Below are positions 45,526 to 54,040 of a stretch of DNA of 64,000 bases, in pieces. Location: positions 5,243,501-5,307,500 of the forward strand of contig NZ_JAOYOD010000001.1 of the NCBI RefSeq assembly GCF_025833875.1. Direction: 5' to 3'. The notes under the pieces were generated by a model. The model worked only from the letters and a program-made list of their open reading frames with translations. It ran no database searches and was not told the origin of the DNA. This stretch comes from Reichenbachiella ulvae. GTDB lineage: Bacteria; Bacteroidota; Bacteroidia; Cytophagales; Cyclobacteriaceae. The position numbers were made by a program, and so were the translations under genes. Each line of letters opens with the position of its first letter. The stretch's first letter is position 1.

Positions 45526-47400
45526 GTGAAGGAAATGAAAGGAATATATACAACAGTTTTTTTAGTTATGTTTAGTCTGATTGCGAAGGCACAGTCCATA
45601 GATGGTTTGGCTGTCTATGACTGGCCCACGCAAGAAGGAGAAGCATATCTGTCCAAGAACTACAAGGTGACTCTATCACAAAATGGAATTGTAATTGATT
45701 CTAAAGTGATTTATTCAGAAGGTAGGGATGAAGATATTGGGGATTGGGCTTCTCAGTTTAAGGGAGATCGTACTTTTAATTGGACAATGTTTTCCTATAA
45801 TTTTTCGAGCCCACTTACAATCACTGTTGAGAAATTATTTGGTGAAGCGGCAAGTGAGGTAGAAGTTTTTCCTTCTCCCTTTGAAGTAGAACCCATACTA
45901 TCTAATGATGGCTTGAAGGTAGAGTTTGTGTTGGATCAGCCTCGATATGTCTCGGTCAATTTTCTTTCAGATGATAATAAGCATACGAGTGATGGTGTGA
46001 TCAAGCATATGATGATGGTCTTTGCCGAAATGGAAGAAACCATAGTCCCAGATAAGAACAGTCCTGCGGTTCATGTCTACAGCGCCAGTTCTACATTGGC
46101 TCAGTTACAAGATGCCAATGTGATTTATTTTCCTGTTGGATTCCACGATCTACGGGATGTAATGGATGATTTTGGTAATCTTGGACCTGCAATAAACAAA
46201 GTAGGAAAGCAAGTGTATTTCGAGGGAGGTGCTTATGTACATGGACGTATCACAGGTGTTAGTGGTGAAAATGTGAAGATCTACGGACGAGGTGTTTTGA
46301 CTGGTCGTGAATACATTTGGAAAGAAACCTTTGCTCCCAATCAGGCACACATTGGAGTGGGCTACAATAATGGAGGTTACAATACCGTAGAAGGTATCAT
46401 TGTGTGTGATGGCGCTGGACATGGAGTCAATTTAGGTCATCATGCCACCTATCAAAATTTGAAATATTGGGGCTGGCATCCTAATAATGATGGCGCTCGT
46501 CCTTGGGGTACGGACAATAAGATTGATCAATGTTTCTTTCGTAGCTGCGACGATGCTTTGTACAACAAAGGCCTGACTGTGACAGAAACTGTTTTTTGGC
46601 CAGGATTCAATGGATCTATTCTTTGTATGGGCTGGGACGGGAAATACCATACGGAAAACTCTACGCTGATAGACAATTACGTGATATACCCTGAATGGAG
46701 GAAAATTGGGAATAATCATGGGATCTTGATGTCCCAAATCGATTACGATATGAATGGCACAAATGTCACTATCAAAAACCTGCATGTAGATGGCAATATT
46801 ACAGCATTGGTTAATTTGAAAAATAACACTCGAAAGACAACTGAAGGTGTTTATGAGTTGGGGACAGATTATACGGGTACAGTAGGGAATGTTTCAGGCT
46901 TGCATCTTGAAAATATCACAGTCACAGGTGGACAGCTACAGTTTATTGGAGATGCGTATGAACAAGAAATTAGTCCTAGTTTGAGTCTGATAGAAGGAAC
47001 CCAATTGAGTAATGGAGATGTCTATTATTTTGAGGAAATTCTTTTCAAAAATGTAGTGATCGATGGGGTGCTCCTTACTGAAGACAATAAAGATGATTAT
47101 TTTACTATTGATCCTGAGACTACCAGGAATATCTCTTTTGAAGAAGGGGAGGCCGAAAAAGAGGAAGAAATTTTATCTCTTATTAATACTAAGGGATATA
47201 AATATATACTCTATCCCAATCCTACCACACAATTGATAAATTACGATGAAGCAGAATCTGATACTAATTATCAAGTATGGACTACCTCAGGTCAATTGAT
47301 CTTAAAAGGTCAAGGCAAGAAGGTCGATGTGCAACACCTTAAAAGTGGTATTTATCTTTTTCGAACCCAAGGACAAGTTTTTCGCTTTGTAAAAGAGTAA
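45526..47400 (+). CDS. Secreted beta-helix glycoside hydrolase (GH49/GH28-like) with T9SS domain
   Basis: A 624-residue protein; Met4 (MKGIYTTVFL) is an alternative start. Signal peptide ends near IAKAQ. The N-terminal beta-sandwich (about 25-165) opens VYDWPTQEGEAYLSKNYKV, like that of the 37111 protein. The parallel beta-helix (about 185-545) has NNDGARPWGTD (about 320-330), SCDDALYNKG (about 341-350) and FNGSILCMGWDG (about 361-372), the shared acidic fingerprint. A type IX secretion C-terminal domain covers about 560-624 (YILYPNPTTQLINY). It starts 8 bases after the GH43-type gene and closes the GH43-GH2-GH43-beta-helix operon, so its product is probably the endo-acting partner of those exo-enzymes. 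Confidence 0.82.
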   Translation: MKEMKGIYTTVFLVMFSLIAKAQSIDGLAVYDWPTQEGEAYLSKNYKVTLSQNGIVIDSKVIYSEGRDEDIGDWASQFKGDRTFNWTMFSYNFSSPLTITVEKLFGEAASEVEVFPSPFEVEPILSNDGLKVEFVLDQPRYVSVNFLSDDNKHTSDGVIKHMMMVFAEMEETIVPDKNSPAVHVYSASSTLAQLQDANVIYFPVGFHDLRDVMDDFGNLGPAINKVGKQVYFEGGAYVHGRITGVSGENVKIYGRGVLTGREYIWKETFAPNQAHIGVGYNNGGYNTVEGIIVCDGAGHGVNLGHHATYQNLKYWGWHPNNDGARPWGTDNKIDQCFFRSCDDALYNKGLTVTETVFWPGFNGSILCMGWDGKYHTENSTLIDNYVIYPEWRKIGNNHGILMSQIDYDMNGTNVTIKNLHVDGNITALVNLKNNTRKTTEGVYELGTDYTGTVGNVSGLHLENITVTGGQLQFIGDAYEQEISPSLSLIEGTQLSNGDVYYFEEILFKNVVIDGVLLTEDNKDDYFTIDPETTRNISFEEGEAEKEEEILSLINTKGYKYILYPNPTTQLINYDEAESDTNYQVWTTSGQLILKGQGKKVDVQHLKSGIYLFRTQGQVFRFVKE

Positions 47401-47918
47401 TTGTCTATGATTTGAACAATTATTTCATTTATTGGTTTTTTACTTTAGGTTTTAGAGTTATGAGTCAATCGTGATAGTAAAGATTATGGTGGGTATTACT
47501 TTTTCCTAGTGTGATGTACAGTTTTTGTTAATTTTCGATGCTGTCAGCCTATTAAAATGAAATAGAATAAAGGAGTGTTTATCTTCTCTCAATAGTCTAT
47601 CTAAGTAGTTTTATGCATAAATCAGCTGACTTTTGATTGATTGTACTATCGTACATTTCTGAACATGGAAAATAAATTAGAGACTTGATTAGAAAAAGTA
47701 TTCCCATTACCTAAATCGAAAAAAAAGGTTACTGGGATTCTTTTGTGTCTGCTTTTCATCTGATAGTAAATGTTTGAACAATGCTAAAATTAGCACTCTT
47801 TGGTCATACTAAAATGAATAAAAGGAGACTGTTTTAAAAGTTCTCTAAAGTCAAACTAGTAGGTGAATAAGTAAAATGAAACCAAGTCGTAACCTAACTA
47901 ATTTCTTTTAAAGTTACA
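47401..47918. other. Gene-free gap with one short shared repeat
   Basis: About 520 bases with no plausible gene or RNA that I can support. TAAAGATTATGGTGG at 47478-47492 is identical to 40958-40972, upstream of the GH43 at 41128. No clear terminator follows the beta-helix gene. Nothing else stands out. Confidence 0.4.
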
Positions 47919-47953
47919 TTCCCTGACCAGCCGGCATAAGGTCGGTCAGGGAA
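47919..47953 (-). terminator. Terminator of the leftward sulfatase gene
   Basis: Ten-bp perfect stem TTCCCTGACC (47919-47928) / GGTCAGGGAA (47944-47953), extended by three further pairs inside. It lies 45 bases beyond the leftward sulfatase stop (47998). The tract after it on the minus strand is only moderately T-rich. Confidence 0.7.
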
Positions 47954-47997
47954 CTTGAAGAGCTTAAATGAATCTTTTTGAAGCGGCCTGGTTCTTA

Positions 47998-49548
47998 TTA
48001 TTTTAGGCTCACTCTGGGTGTATTGCTGATTCGATAGTTTCTGGCATTCTCAAATTCTTCATTGATGCATCTATCGCCCCAGCGGGAGATCATGTGTTTA
48101 AGAGAGAAAATGTTTTGAGGTTCAGCTCCTTTGTCTCCGTAAGTATTTGTCCATTCGGTCAGTATATCACGATGCTCTTGTAGCACTTTTGCATATGCAG
48201 GATCTTCAGCCAGGTTATTAATCTCGTGTGGGTCGTTTTCTAGATCGAAAAGCTCCTCTACAGGCTTTGTGGGTTTCCAGTATTTAGCTTGGACTTCATT
48301 CAACTCTCCAGCCTCATAGGCTTTTTTAATGTCTACATATTCGGCTCTTCTGTCCCTGTACGCCGGTTGGGTATAGGATCTGTGAGGCATATAGTTTTTG
48401 ATGTATTTGAACTGATCCGTACGAATGGCTCTTATTCTATCGATGCTAAAATCACAGCGGTCTCTGGCTGCAACGATGTATTCCCGATTGAAGTCTGAGG
48501 CAAACATATCCATTCCTTCCATGTACGCGGGGATGTCTAATCCAGCAAGTTTTAAGCTAGTAGTACCAATATCGATTCCATTGACCAGATCTTCTCTGAT
48601 CTCACCTTTTTTGATCTTCCCACCTTCACCATAGTAGGCCACAATTAAAGGAATGTGAATTCCCCCATCATAAACAAACTGTTTGTGTCTGATGCCCTTA
48701 TATCCATGATCGGTAAAGAAAAATACATATGTGTTATTCAGGAGTCCTTTGGCTTTTAACTCCTCCATGATGCCACTTACTTCGATATCTGTCATCCTGG
48801 CCGCATCGTAATGTCTAGCCCAGTCTTCATGTACAGAGGGAAGGTTGGGGTAATACGGTGGTAGTTCAACCAGATTTCTATCGATGGGTTCGATGCCCAT
48901 TTTTTTCAGATTGTTGTCATAGGCCTGAACTAGTGAAAGCTTTCCACCATTAAGTTGCACTTGACCAAAGAAGGGTTTGTCGCTGGTTAGGGAATCCAAA
49001 TAGTTGCCCTTACCAGCAAAGGTGTACCAATAGTCTACTTTGATGGGGTCATTGTATAATTCCTTTCGGTTATAAACAAAGTTGTAATCGTCCTTACCAT
49101 GATTGAAAGTATAATATCCAGCTTTCTTGAAAATTTCGGGTATGGTTTTTACTCCTTCAGGAAGAAAAATAGCGTCTTCCATGGTTCTTGAGGAATGGTG
49201 ATTGTGCGTCCCAAAAGTGGTAGGCATGGTGCCAGTGATTATAGCTGATCGGGCAGACGAACATACAGGAGCAGGGGTGAAGGCTTTCTTGAATAGCACA
49301 CCGTTTTCTGCCAGCCCATCGATTACAGGAGTAGGGTTGATATCTACACCATAGCTACTGAAAAATGGATTCAAATCTTCTACATATATCCATAAAACAT
49401 TGGGGCGGTCAGGTTGTGTTTCGGTCTGCATGCTCGATACTGAGCTACAGTTGTTCCATAGGAGGCTCGCTGCTGCGAGTAATAGTACACTTATCTTCTT
49501 CATTCTTTTCATATTTACTCTCATCAAATCTAAAGGGGCTAATAACAT
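47998..49548 (-). CDS. Family S1 sulfatase (CSSAR type)
   Basis: A 516-residue frame. The better start is Met13 (base 49512; MKRMKKISVLLLAAASLLWNNC) giving a lipoprotein signal with Cys34. The core begins RPNVLWIYVEDLNPFFSSYG; the formylglycine signature is Cys96-S-S-A-R followed by SAIITGTMPTTFGTHNHHSSR, the form seen in S1_8/S1_11-like sulfatases, unlike the two CNASR sulfatases to the left. VFFFTDHGYKGIRHKQFVYDGGIHIPL and WKPTKPVEELFDLENDPHEINNLA complete the family pattern. Probably periplasmic desulfation of PUL oligosaccharides. It is a single-gene leftward unit between two rightward operons. Confidence 0.92.
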   Translation of the reverse strand: MLLAPLDLMRVNMKRMKKISVLLLAAASLLWNNCSSVSSMQTETQPDRPNVLWIYVEDLNPFFSSYGVDINPTPVIDGLAENGVLFKKAFTPAPVCSSARSAIITGTMPTTFGTHNHHSSRTMEDAIFLPEGVKTIPEIFKKAGYYTFNHGKDDYNFVYNRKELYNDPIKVDYWYTFAGKGNYLDSLTSDKPFFGQVQLNGGKLSLVQAYDNNLKKMGIEPIDRNLVELPPYYPNLPSVHEDWARHYDAARMTDIEVSGIMEELKAKGLLNNTYVFFFTDHGYKGIRHKQFVYDGGIHIPLIVAYYGEGGKIKKGEIREDLVNGIDIGTTSLKLAGLDIPAYMEGMDMFASDFNREYIVAARDRCDFSIDRIRAIRTDQFKYIKNYMPHRSYTQPAYRDRRAEYVDIKKAYEAGELNEVQAKYWKPTKPVEELFDLENDPHEINNLAEDPAYAKVLQEHRDILTEWTNTYGDKGAEPQNIFSLKHMISRWGDRCINEEFENARNYRISNTPRVSLK

Positions 49549-49663
49549 TCGTTTTGCTCTCTAAGACTTCCTTTTGGATGTATCATTCATTCTATTAAAG
49601 TCTTGGTGGTTGGGATAATAGAGCAAGTCAAATGGAGATAAAAACAATTTGATTTGATACTGA

Positions 49664-50722
49664 ATGGTCATTTTTGAAGCTATGAGATGGAAGATGATTT
49701 TTGGGTTTGCTTTTCTTGTGAGTTCTTGTATTCCGACGAAGGATGGAAATCAGTATTTTCAGACTTGGCAGAATCCGATTTTGGATGGAATTAATCCATA
49801 TGGAATGAAAGATTTCTTTGTGTGGTCAGAAGAGGATGCATATTATCTAGTCGGCTCTGAATATTCAGATCCATTTGATGAGCAAACGAAAGGACCATAC
49901 CTATATAGCGCAAAGAATTTTGCCCAATGGGAAAAGGGAAAAGCCTTGATCGATCATGATCATATTGCTGATACAGCCTGGTACAGAGACGAGTGGCGCA
50001 TGCCAGAAATCATCCGGATTCAGAATAAATATTATCTCACATTCAATAGTAGAAATAATACCCTCAGACCTTACAAGAAGTATGGCTTTGGGCTTGCAAT
50101 TTCGGATAAGCTGGAGGGACCGTATGAAGTAATCAACAAGTCCGCACCGTTGGCCTGGACTAACCATGGTACAATAGTAGAAGCCAAGGATGGGAGTCAT
50201 TATCTCTACTATGATATGGACGGTCGATTCTACATCGCTGCAGTAGATGTGGCCGCAGCTCAATTGCTTTCAGAGCCAAAGGAGATTCTTGGGCCAGATT
50301 CATTAGGGGATGTCTACAAATATCTAGATGCTCCTCAAATCACCAGAGTTGAGGATGATTATCATATGCTTTTCAGTCAGTTTTATGGAGGTTATGTGAT
50401 CAGAGTTTTTCATATGATTGCTAATGATGCCATGGGCCCCTGGATTATGGCCAATAATGATCCTATATATACTTTTTTGGAAGCTGAGGCGGATCTGGAA
50501 GTAAAGATGGAGTATCCTGAGTCACACGGTTTCGCACCGCCTACCCAAGTTGTGTTTAGTAATCAATTATTCAAAGGTTTGGATGGTCAGTATTATATCG
50601 CCTATCACAGCTCAGAAAAATATTCTGAACCTTATCTCTGTATCGAACCAACAAGTATCGTGTCAGATAGCCTTGTAATTTGGAATCCCAAAAGTGAGAA
50701 TCAAACATCGGTCAAAGAATGA
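49664..50722 (+). CDS. GH43-like beta-propeller protein with altered catalytic residues
   Basis: A 352-residue frame. Met7 (base 49682) gives the best lipoprotein signal, MRWKMIFGFAFLVSSC. The propeller resembles GH43: INPYGMKDFFVWSEEDAYYLVGS, WRMPEIIRIQNKYYLTFNSR, GFGLAISDKLEGPYEV. However, the place of the second Asp reads WTNHGTIVEAKDGSHYLYYD (no Asp-Pro), and the acid Glu position reads YKYLDAPQITRVEDDYHMLF, where the usual E is D or absent. It may therefore be a diverged GH43/GH117-type enzyme or a non-catalytic binding protein. Its stop overlaps the ATG of the beta-helix gene (ATGA), pointing to translational coupling. Confidence 0.75.
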   Translation: MVIFEAMRWKMIFGFAFLVSSCIPTKDGNQYFQTWQNPILDGINPYGMKDFFVWSEEDAYYLVGSEYSDPFDEQTKGPYLYSAKNFAQWEKGKALIDHDHIADTAWYRDEWRMPEIIRIQNKYYLTFNSRNNTLRPYKKYGFGLAISDKLEGPYEVINKSAPLAWTNHGTIVEAKDGSHYLYYDMDGRFYIAAVDVAAAQLLSEPKEILGPDSLGDVYKYLDAPQITRVEDDYHMLFSQFYGGYVIRVFHMIANDAMGPWIMANNDPIYTFLEAEADLEVKMEYPESHGFAPPTQVVFSNQLFKGLDGQYYIAYHSSEKYSEPYLCIEPTSIVSDSLVIWNPKSENQTSVKE

Positions 50723-52104
50723 AAAGAATTGTTTTATATATTGCTATGCTCTACTTGGTCGGACAGGCGCGGGCTCAACTCGTGACTTATCCTCCTGCTG
50801 AAAACATTACAAGGGAAAACCCCAATATCTATCCTTCTGAACAGTACATAGTGACTTTGGAGCAGGACGATAGGGTCATTCAGGATTTCGTGTATTGCAT
50901 GAGCAGTATGCATACTACCAATTATAGTGAAACTACCTCCTGGGTTAATTTCTCTTTCGAGGGAAAGGTAAAGGTCACGGTGGAATGTTTGCAGTCAAAA
51001 ATCGATTTTGCACAAATTCAACCGCTCAATAAGGAAGTAGAGCCAGCAATTTTGAGTGCAGGTAAAATAGAATTCCTGATCACTGAACCTGGACAATATT
51101 CTGTCGAATTTGAACAAGGATCTATCATTAAGCATCCACTGTTGATTTTTGCCAATCCGTTGGAAGAAATGGTGCCTGACAAAAGCGATGAACATGTCGT
51201 TTATTTCGGTCCGGGTTTTCATAAGATTGGAGATAGATTAGAGCTCAAAAGCGGGCAGCATTTATATTTGGCGGGAGGTGCGTATGTCAAGGGGCAGATC
51301 TATGCTGAAGATGTAGAGAATGTAAAAATCAGTGGGAGAGGCATAATATCCGGAGAGGATTATATGCCACGGACGCATGAGCATATGATACGAATGCGAA
51401 ATGCAAATCAACTGAAGGTAGAAGGGATCACTATGATTCATTCGCCCAGATACATGATTGCCATTAATGGGGACGATCACTACTTCAACAATATTAAAAT
51501 GATGGGTTGGTGGTTCAGTACAGACGGAATCTCAGCTGGCACAAATACTTTGATTGAGAACTGCTTCTTCAAAGTCAATGATGACGCTATCAAACTGTAT
51601 AAAAGCAACACAACTGTTAGGAAATGTGTGATTTGGCAAATGGAGAATGGTGCGCCATTTATGATCAGTTGGAATGGTAGGTCAGACTTTGGGGATTGTC
51701 ATGTGTATGATATTGATGTCATACGAGTGGAGCATCACTGGGACAACGAAAATTTGGCGGTGTTTTGTGCTGTGCATGGAGGGCAGGCAGATATAAGCAA
51801 TTTCTTGATCGAAGACATTCGCATATACAATTCAAAGTGGCGTATGTTTCATCTAGTCACCAGACCTAATCGATGGGGAAAGTGGAATCCTGACAAAGGT
51901 TCCTTGAGTGACTTTCATTTTAAGAATATTACTTATTTCGGATCTCAGCAAATTCCCAGTCTGATCATGGGGCACGATGAGTATCATCCCATTCATGATA
52001 TCCAATTTGAAAATATTATGATTGATGGTCAGGTTGTTCAATCTTTTAAAAGAGACCAGTTCATAGTTGATGAAGAGTTTACTCAAAACATTAGTATCAA
52101 ATGA
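50719..52104 (+). CDS. Secreted beta-helix glycoside hydrolase (GH49/GH28-like), compact form
   Basis: A 461-residue protein, signal peptide about 1-19 (GQARAQ), no extra modules and no type IX domain, so probably periplasmic. N-terminal beta-sandwich (about 20-145), beta-helix (about 155-455). Fingerprint: TDGISAGTN (about 268-276), NDDAIKLYKS (about 287-296), ENGAPFMISW (about 309-318). It is closest to the core of the 32246 protein (VYFGPGFHKI versus VYFGPGEHFI; DDAIKLY versus DDALKLY). It is the middle gene of a tightly coupled trio: four-base ATGA overlaps with both the GH43-like gene before it and the DUF1593 gene after it. Likely an exo- or oligosaccharide-acting member of the group. 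Confidence 0.82.
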   Translation: MKRIVLYIAMLYLVGQARAQLVTYPPAENITRENPNIYPSEQYIVTLEQDDRVIQDFVYCMSSMHTTNYSETTSWVNFSFEGKVKVTVECLQSKIDFAQIQPLNKEVEPAILSAGKIEFLITEPGQYSVEFEQGSIIKHPLLIFANPLEEMVPDKSDEHVVYFGPGFHKIGDRLELKSGQHLYLAGGAYVKGQIYAEDVENVKISGRGIISGEDYMPRTHEHMIRMRNANQLKVEGITMIHSPRYMIAINGDDHYFNNIKMMGWWFSTDGISAGTNTLIENCFFKVNDDAIKLYKSNTTVRKCVIWQMENGAPFMISWNGRSDFGDCHVYDIDVIRVEHHWDNENLAVFCAVHGGQADISNFLIEDIRIYNSKWRMFHLVTRPNRWGKWNPDKGSLSDFHFKNITYFGSQQIPSLIMGHDEYHPIHDIQFENIMIDGQVVQSFKRDQFIVDEEFTQNISIK

Positions 52105-53111
52105 GATTAGCCAGTTTTACCCTTGCATTCCTTTTTGCAGTGCAAATTGTATTAGCTCAAAAGCCTTCTGTATGGATTTATACAGATACTACTGATCCGA
52201 GTCTCCCGGGAAATAATCATATGGGTACCATCAATGATCCAGATGATGTTTCGGCCATGGCGGGTTATTTGCTCATGGCTAATATGTTTGATACTAAAGG
52301 AATAATAGTTGCCAGTACACATCGCGAAGAGCATGCTCATACTCCTGACCAGGGAGAGTGGGCTAACCGTTATTATGGGGATGCCTATCGAAAGGATGTT
52401 AATGGACTTAATGAAAATATCGGTGGTTACCCGACGAATATACAATTTACCGAGTCATCCATCAAAGTCACAGCAGAGAGGTTTGATCTCAAAGGCGATT
52501 ATCAATCATTGGACAAATACCCAACGGTACGGATGCTACTGGACTCGATGCTTACAACTGATCAAGTGATCCATGTGCTTTGCTGGGGTTCTTTGACTGA
52601 GCCTGCAATATTGGTAAAGCATCTTATACAGACGAAACAAGTGCATTTATTTAATCAACTCAAATTTATTGCTCATTGGACCAACTCTAGCCTTCATCAA
52701 GGAACTCCCGAGCATCCAGAGCATGTGGCCAATTGCCGTGAAGATGCCACTGCTTGCGCATTCTTGAAGGAAATGGCCCTTAATGGTCATATCGAGTATT
52801 ACGAATGTGGAGCTATTGGCCAACATGGAATTGTGAGTGGAGGCCCAAAAGGCATGGAATATTTCGAACAGTTCAAAAGTAGTAGCCTTGGTAGAATGTT
52901 CGTTGAGGGGAAGTATGTACACAATGGAGTGGATCACTCAGATGCAGCTACTTATTGGGTTTTGTTAGGAGACTGGGGTGTTTCACTCTCAGATATCAAA
53001 TCGAACGGTGCCAATTTTCCAGACATGGAAAAAGCCAATCAAGAACGGTTTGCATTCTGGTCTCAGCGTATTCATGATGAGTTATTGAGAAGAGTGAAAC
53101 TTTGTTATTAA
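52101..53111 (+). CDS. DUF1593 / Sde182-type nucleoside-hydrolase-like protein
   Basis: A 336-residue secreted protein, signal peptide about 1-19 (VQIVLAQ). The N-terminal half has the nucleoside-hydrolase-like pattern of the DUF1593 (Sde0182 N-terminal) family: VWIYTDTTDPSLPGNNHMGTINDPDDVSAMAGYLLMANMFDTKGIIVAST, with clustered Asp residues that in true nucleoside hydrolases bind calcium and ribose. VIHVLCWGSLTEPAILVKHL matches the next family block, and HNGVDHSDAATYWVLLGDWG is the C-terminal acidic motif. The usual C-terminal Ig-like domain of Sde0182 is missing. It starts inside the stop of the beta-helix gene and is the last PUL gene. A furanoside or pentose hydrolase role is tempting but not shown. 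Confidence 0.78.
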   Translation: MRLASFTLAFLFAVQIVLAQKPSVWIYTDTTDPSLPGNNHMGTINDPDDVSAMAGYLLMANMFDTKGIIVASTHREEHAHTPDQGEWANRYYGDAYRKDVNGLNENIGGYPTNIQFTESSIKVTAERFDLKGDYQSLDKYPTVRMLLDSMLTTDQVIHVLCWGSLTEPAILVKHLIQTKQVHLFNQLKFIAHWTNSSLHQGTPEHPEHVANCREDATACAFLKEMALNGHIEYYECGAIGQHGIVSGGPKGMEYFEQFKSSSLGRMFVEGKYVHNGVDHSDAATYWVLLGDWGVSLSDIKSNGANFPDMEKANQERFAFWSQRIHDELLRRVKLCY

Positions 53112-53201
53112 AGAGTGTAATTTGTTTGAAGTAGTTCTGTAAAAATCAGTCTTAATTTGATCCGAATTAAGTCAAGATACTACAGGACAAGACATGAATT
53201 T

Positions 53202-53232
53202 AAGCCAGCGTCAATATTGGAGCTGGCTTTTC
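53202..53232 (+). terminator. Terminator at the right end of the PUL
   Basis: AAGCCAGC (53202-53209) / GCTGGCTT (53222-53229), eight-bp stem, 12-base loop, followed by Ts. Marks the end of the last PUL operon. Confidence 0.8.
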
Positions 53233-53408
53233 CTTGTGAGAAGTTCATGAGTATTTCACGTCTCCTTATTTGCTTCTCACTTTTCTTTATATATTGCTAG
53301 ATTAATCATAATTAATTGAGGATCAGATAGATAAATTTTACTGGGTTAAAATTTTTATTTCAATTAATTAAAATTTTTTATTTATAAACACTTTAAAATC
53401 AGCGGTAT

Positions 53409-53678
53409 ATGGAGGTAATATGTTTGCAGTCCAGAGCACTGGATTTGCTAATCACAAAAGTTCTGGATGAAGCGAAAGAACGTCTAGACAATCTCAACAA
53501 AAGGTGGCTCAATCATGAAGAGACAATGAGCCTTCTAAACATCAAATCAAAATCAACACTGCAGAAGCTTCGAGATGCTGGGAGTATTCGTTTTTCACAG
53601 CCAGAGAGGAAGATCATATTGTATGATCGTGAGTCTATCGAGCAGTATTTGGAAGCTAACGCAAGAGAAACATTTTAA
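53409..53678 (+). CDS. Small helix-turn-helix (excisionase-like) DNA-binding protein
   Basis: An 89-residue protein. An N-terminal amphipathic helix (about 10-32) is followed by RWLNHEETMSLLNIKSKSTLQKLRDAGSIRFSQPERKIILYDRESIEQYLE, the winged-helix pattern of HTH_17/excisionase-type proteins common on mobile elements and islands of Bacteroidota. It lies in AT-rich DNA beyond the PUL terminator, 11 bases before the next small gene, with a terminator after the pair. No integrase or relaxase is present in the window, so it is either a remnant of an element or a stand-alone regulator. Confidence 0.75.
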   Translation: MEVICLQSRALDLLITKVLDEAKERLDNLNKRWLNHEETMSLLNIKSKSTLQKLRDAGSIRFSQPERKIILYDRESIEQYLEANARETF

Positions 53679-53689
53679 CCAGAAGAATT

Positions 53690-53881
53690 ATGAAATATCA
53701 AGATGGATTTAACAAGGGCTATTTGCTGATGGAACTGCAACCCCAGATAGCAAAAGAACTGATCAAAAATTTAAGAACTGACTCGGAATATGGCAGAGGC
53801 CTGTATGGGGGAATTAAGCAATACGAGTTGGATCAGAGAATGCAGAACAAGAAGAATAGAGGAACCCAAATGAAATTTTAA
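53690..53881 (+). CDS. Small hypothetical protein paired with the HTH gene
   Basis: A 63-residue protein I do not recognise. It is charged, with a helical middle part (LLMELQPQIAKELIKNLRTDSEYG) and a basic tail (QRMQNKKNRGTQ). No signal peptide or membrane segment. It follows the HTH gene by 11 bases and is followed by a strong terminator 26 bases after the stop, so the two form a bicistronic unit. Confidence 0.55.
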   Translation: MKYQDGFNKGYLLMELQPQIAKELIKNLRTDSEYGRGLYGGIKQYELDQRMQNKKNRGTQMKF

Positions 53882-53906
53882 GAGGTCCCTCCATTAATGA
53901 AATATG

Positions 53907-53941
53907 AACCGATGATGGCTGTTGCTATCATCGGTTTTTTT
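53907..53941 (+). terminator. Strong rho-independent terminator after the HTH pair
   Basis: AACCGATGAT (53907-53916) / ATCATCGGTT (53927-53936), with GC/GC pairing inside, then seven Ts. Confidence 0.92.
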
Positions 53942-54040
53942 ATGTCTTTTTGGATTAAGTGCATCACTTTTTATTTAATATTTTGGCATAGATATAAGCA
54001 AATGTGACAGTCCAATTTCTGAGATTCTATTCTATATTTT

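Noticed and set aside
1..53111. Calling the locus a carrageenan, agar or fucoidan PUL
   Set aside because: No recognisable GH16, GH82, GH86, GH117, GH127/129, GH29, GH95 or GH107 protein; sulfatases alone do not define the substrate.
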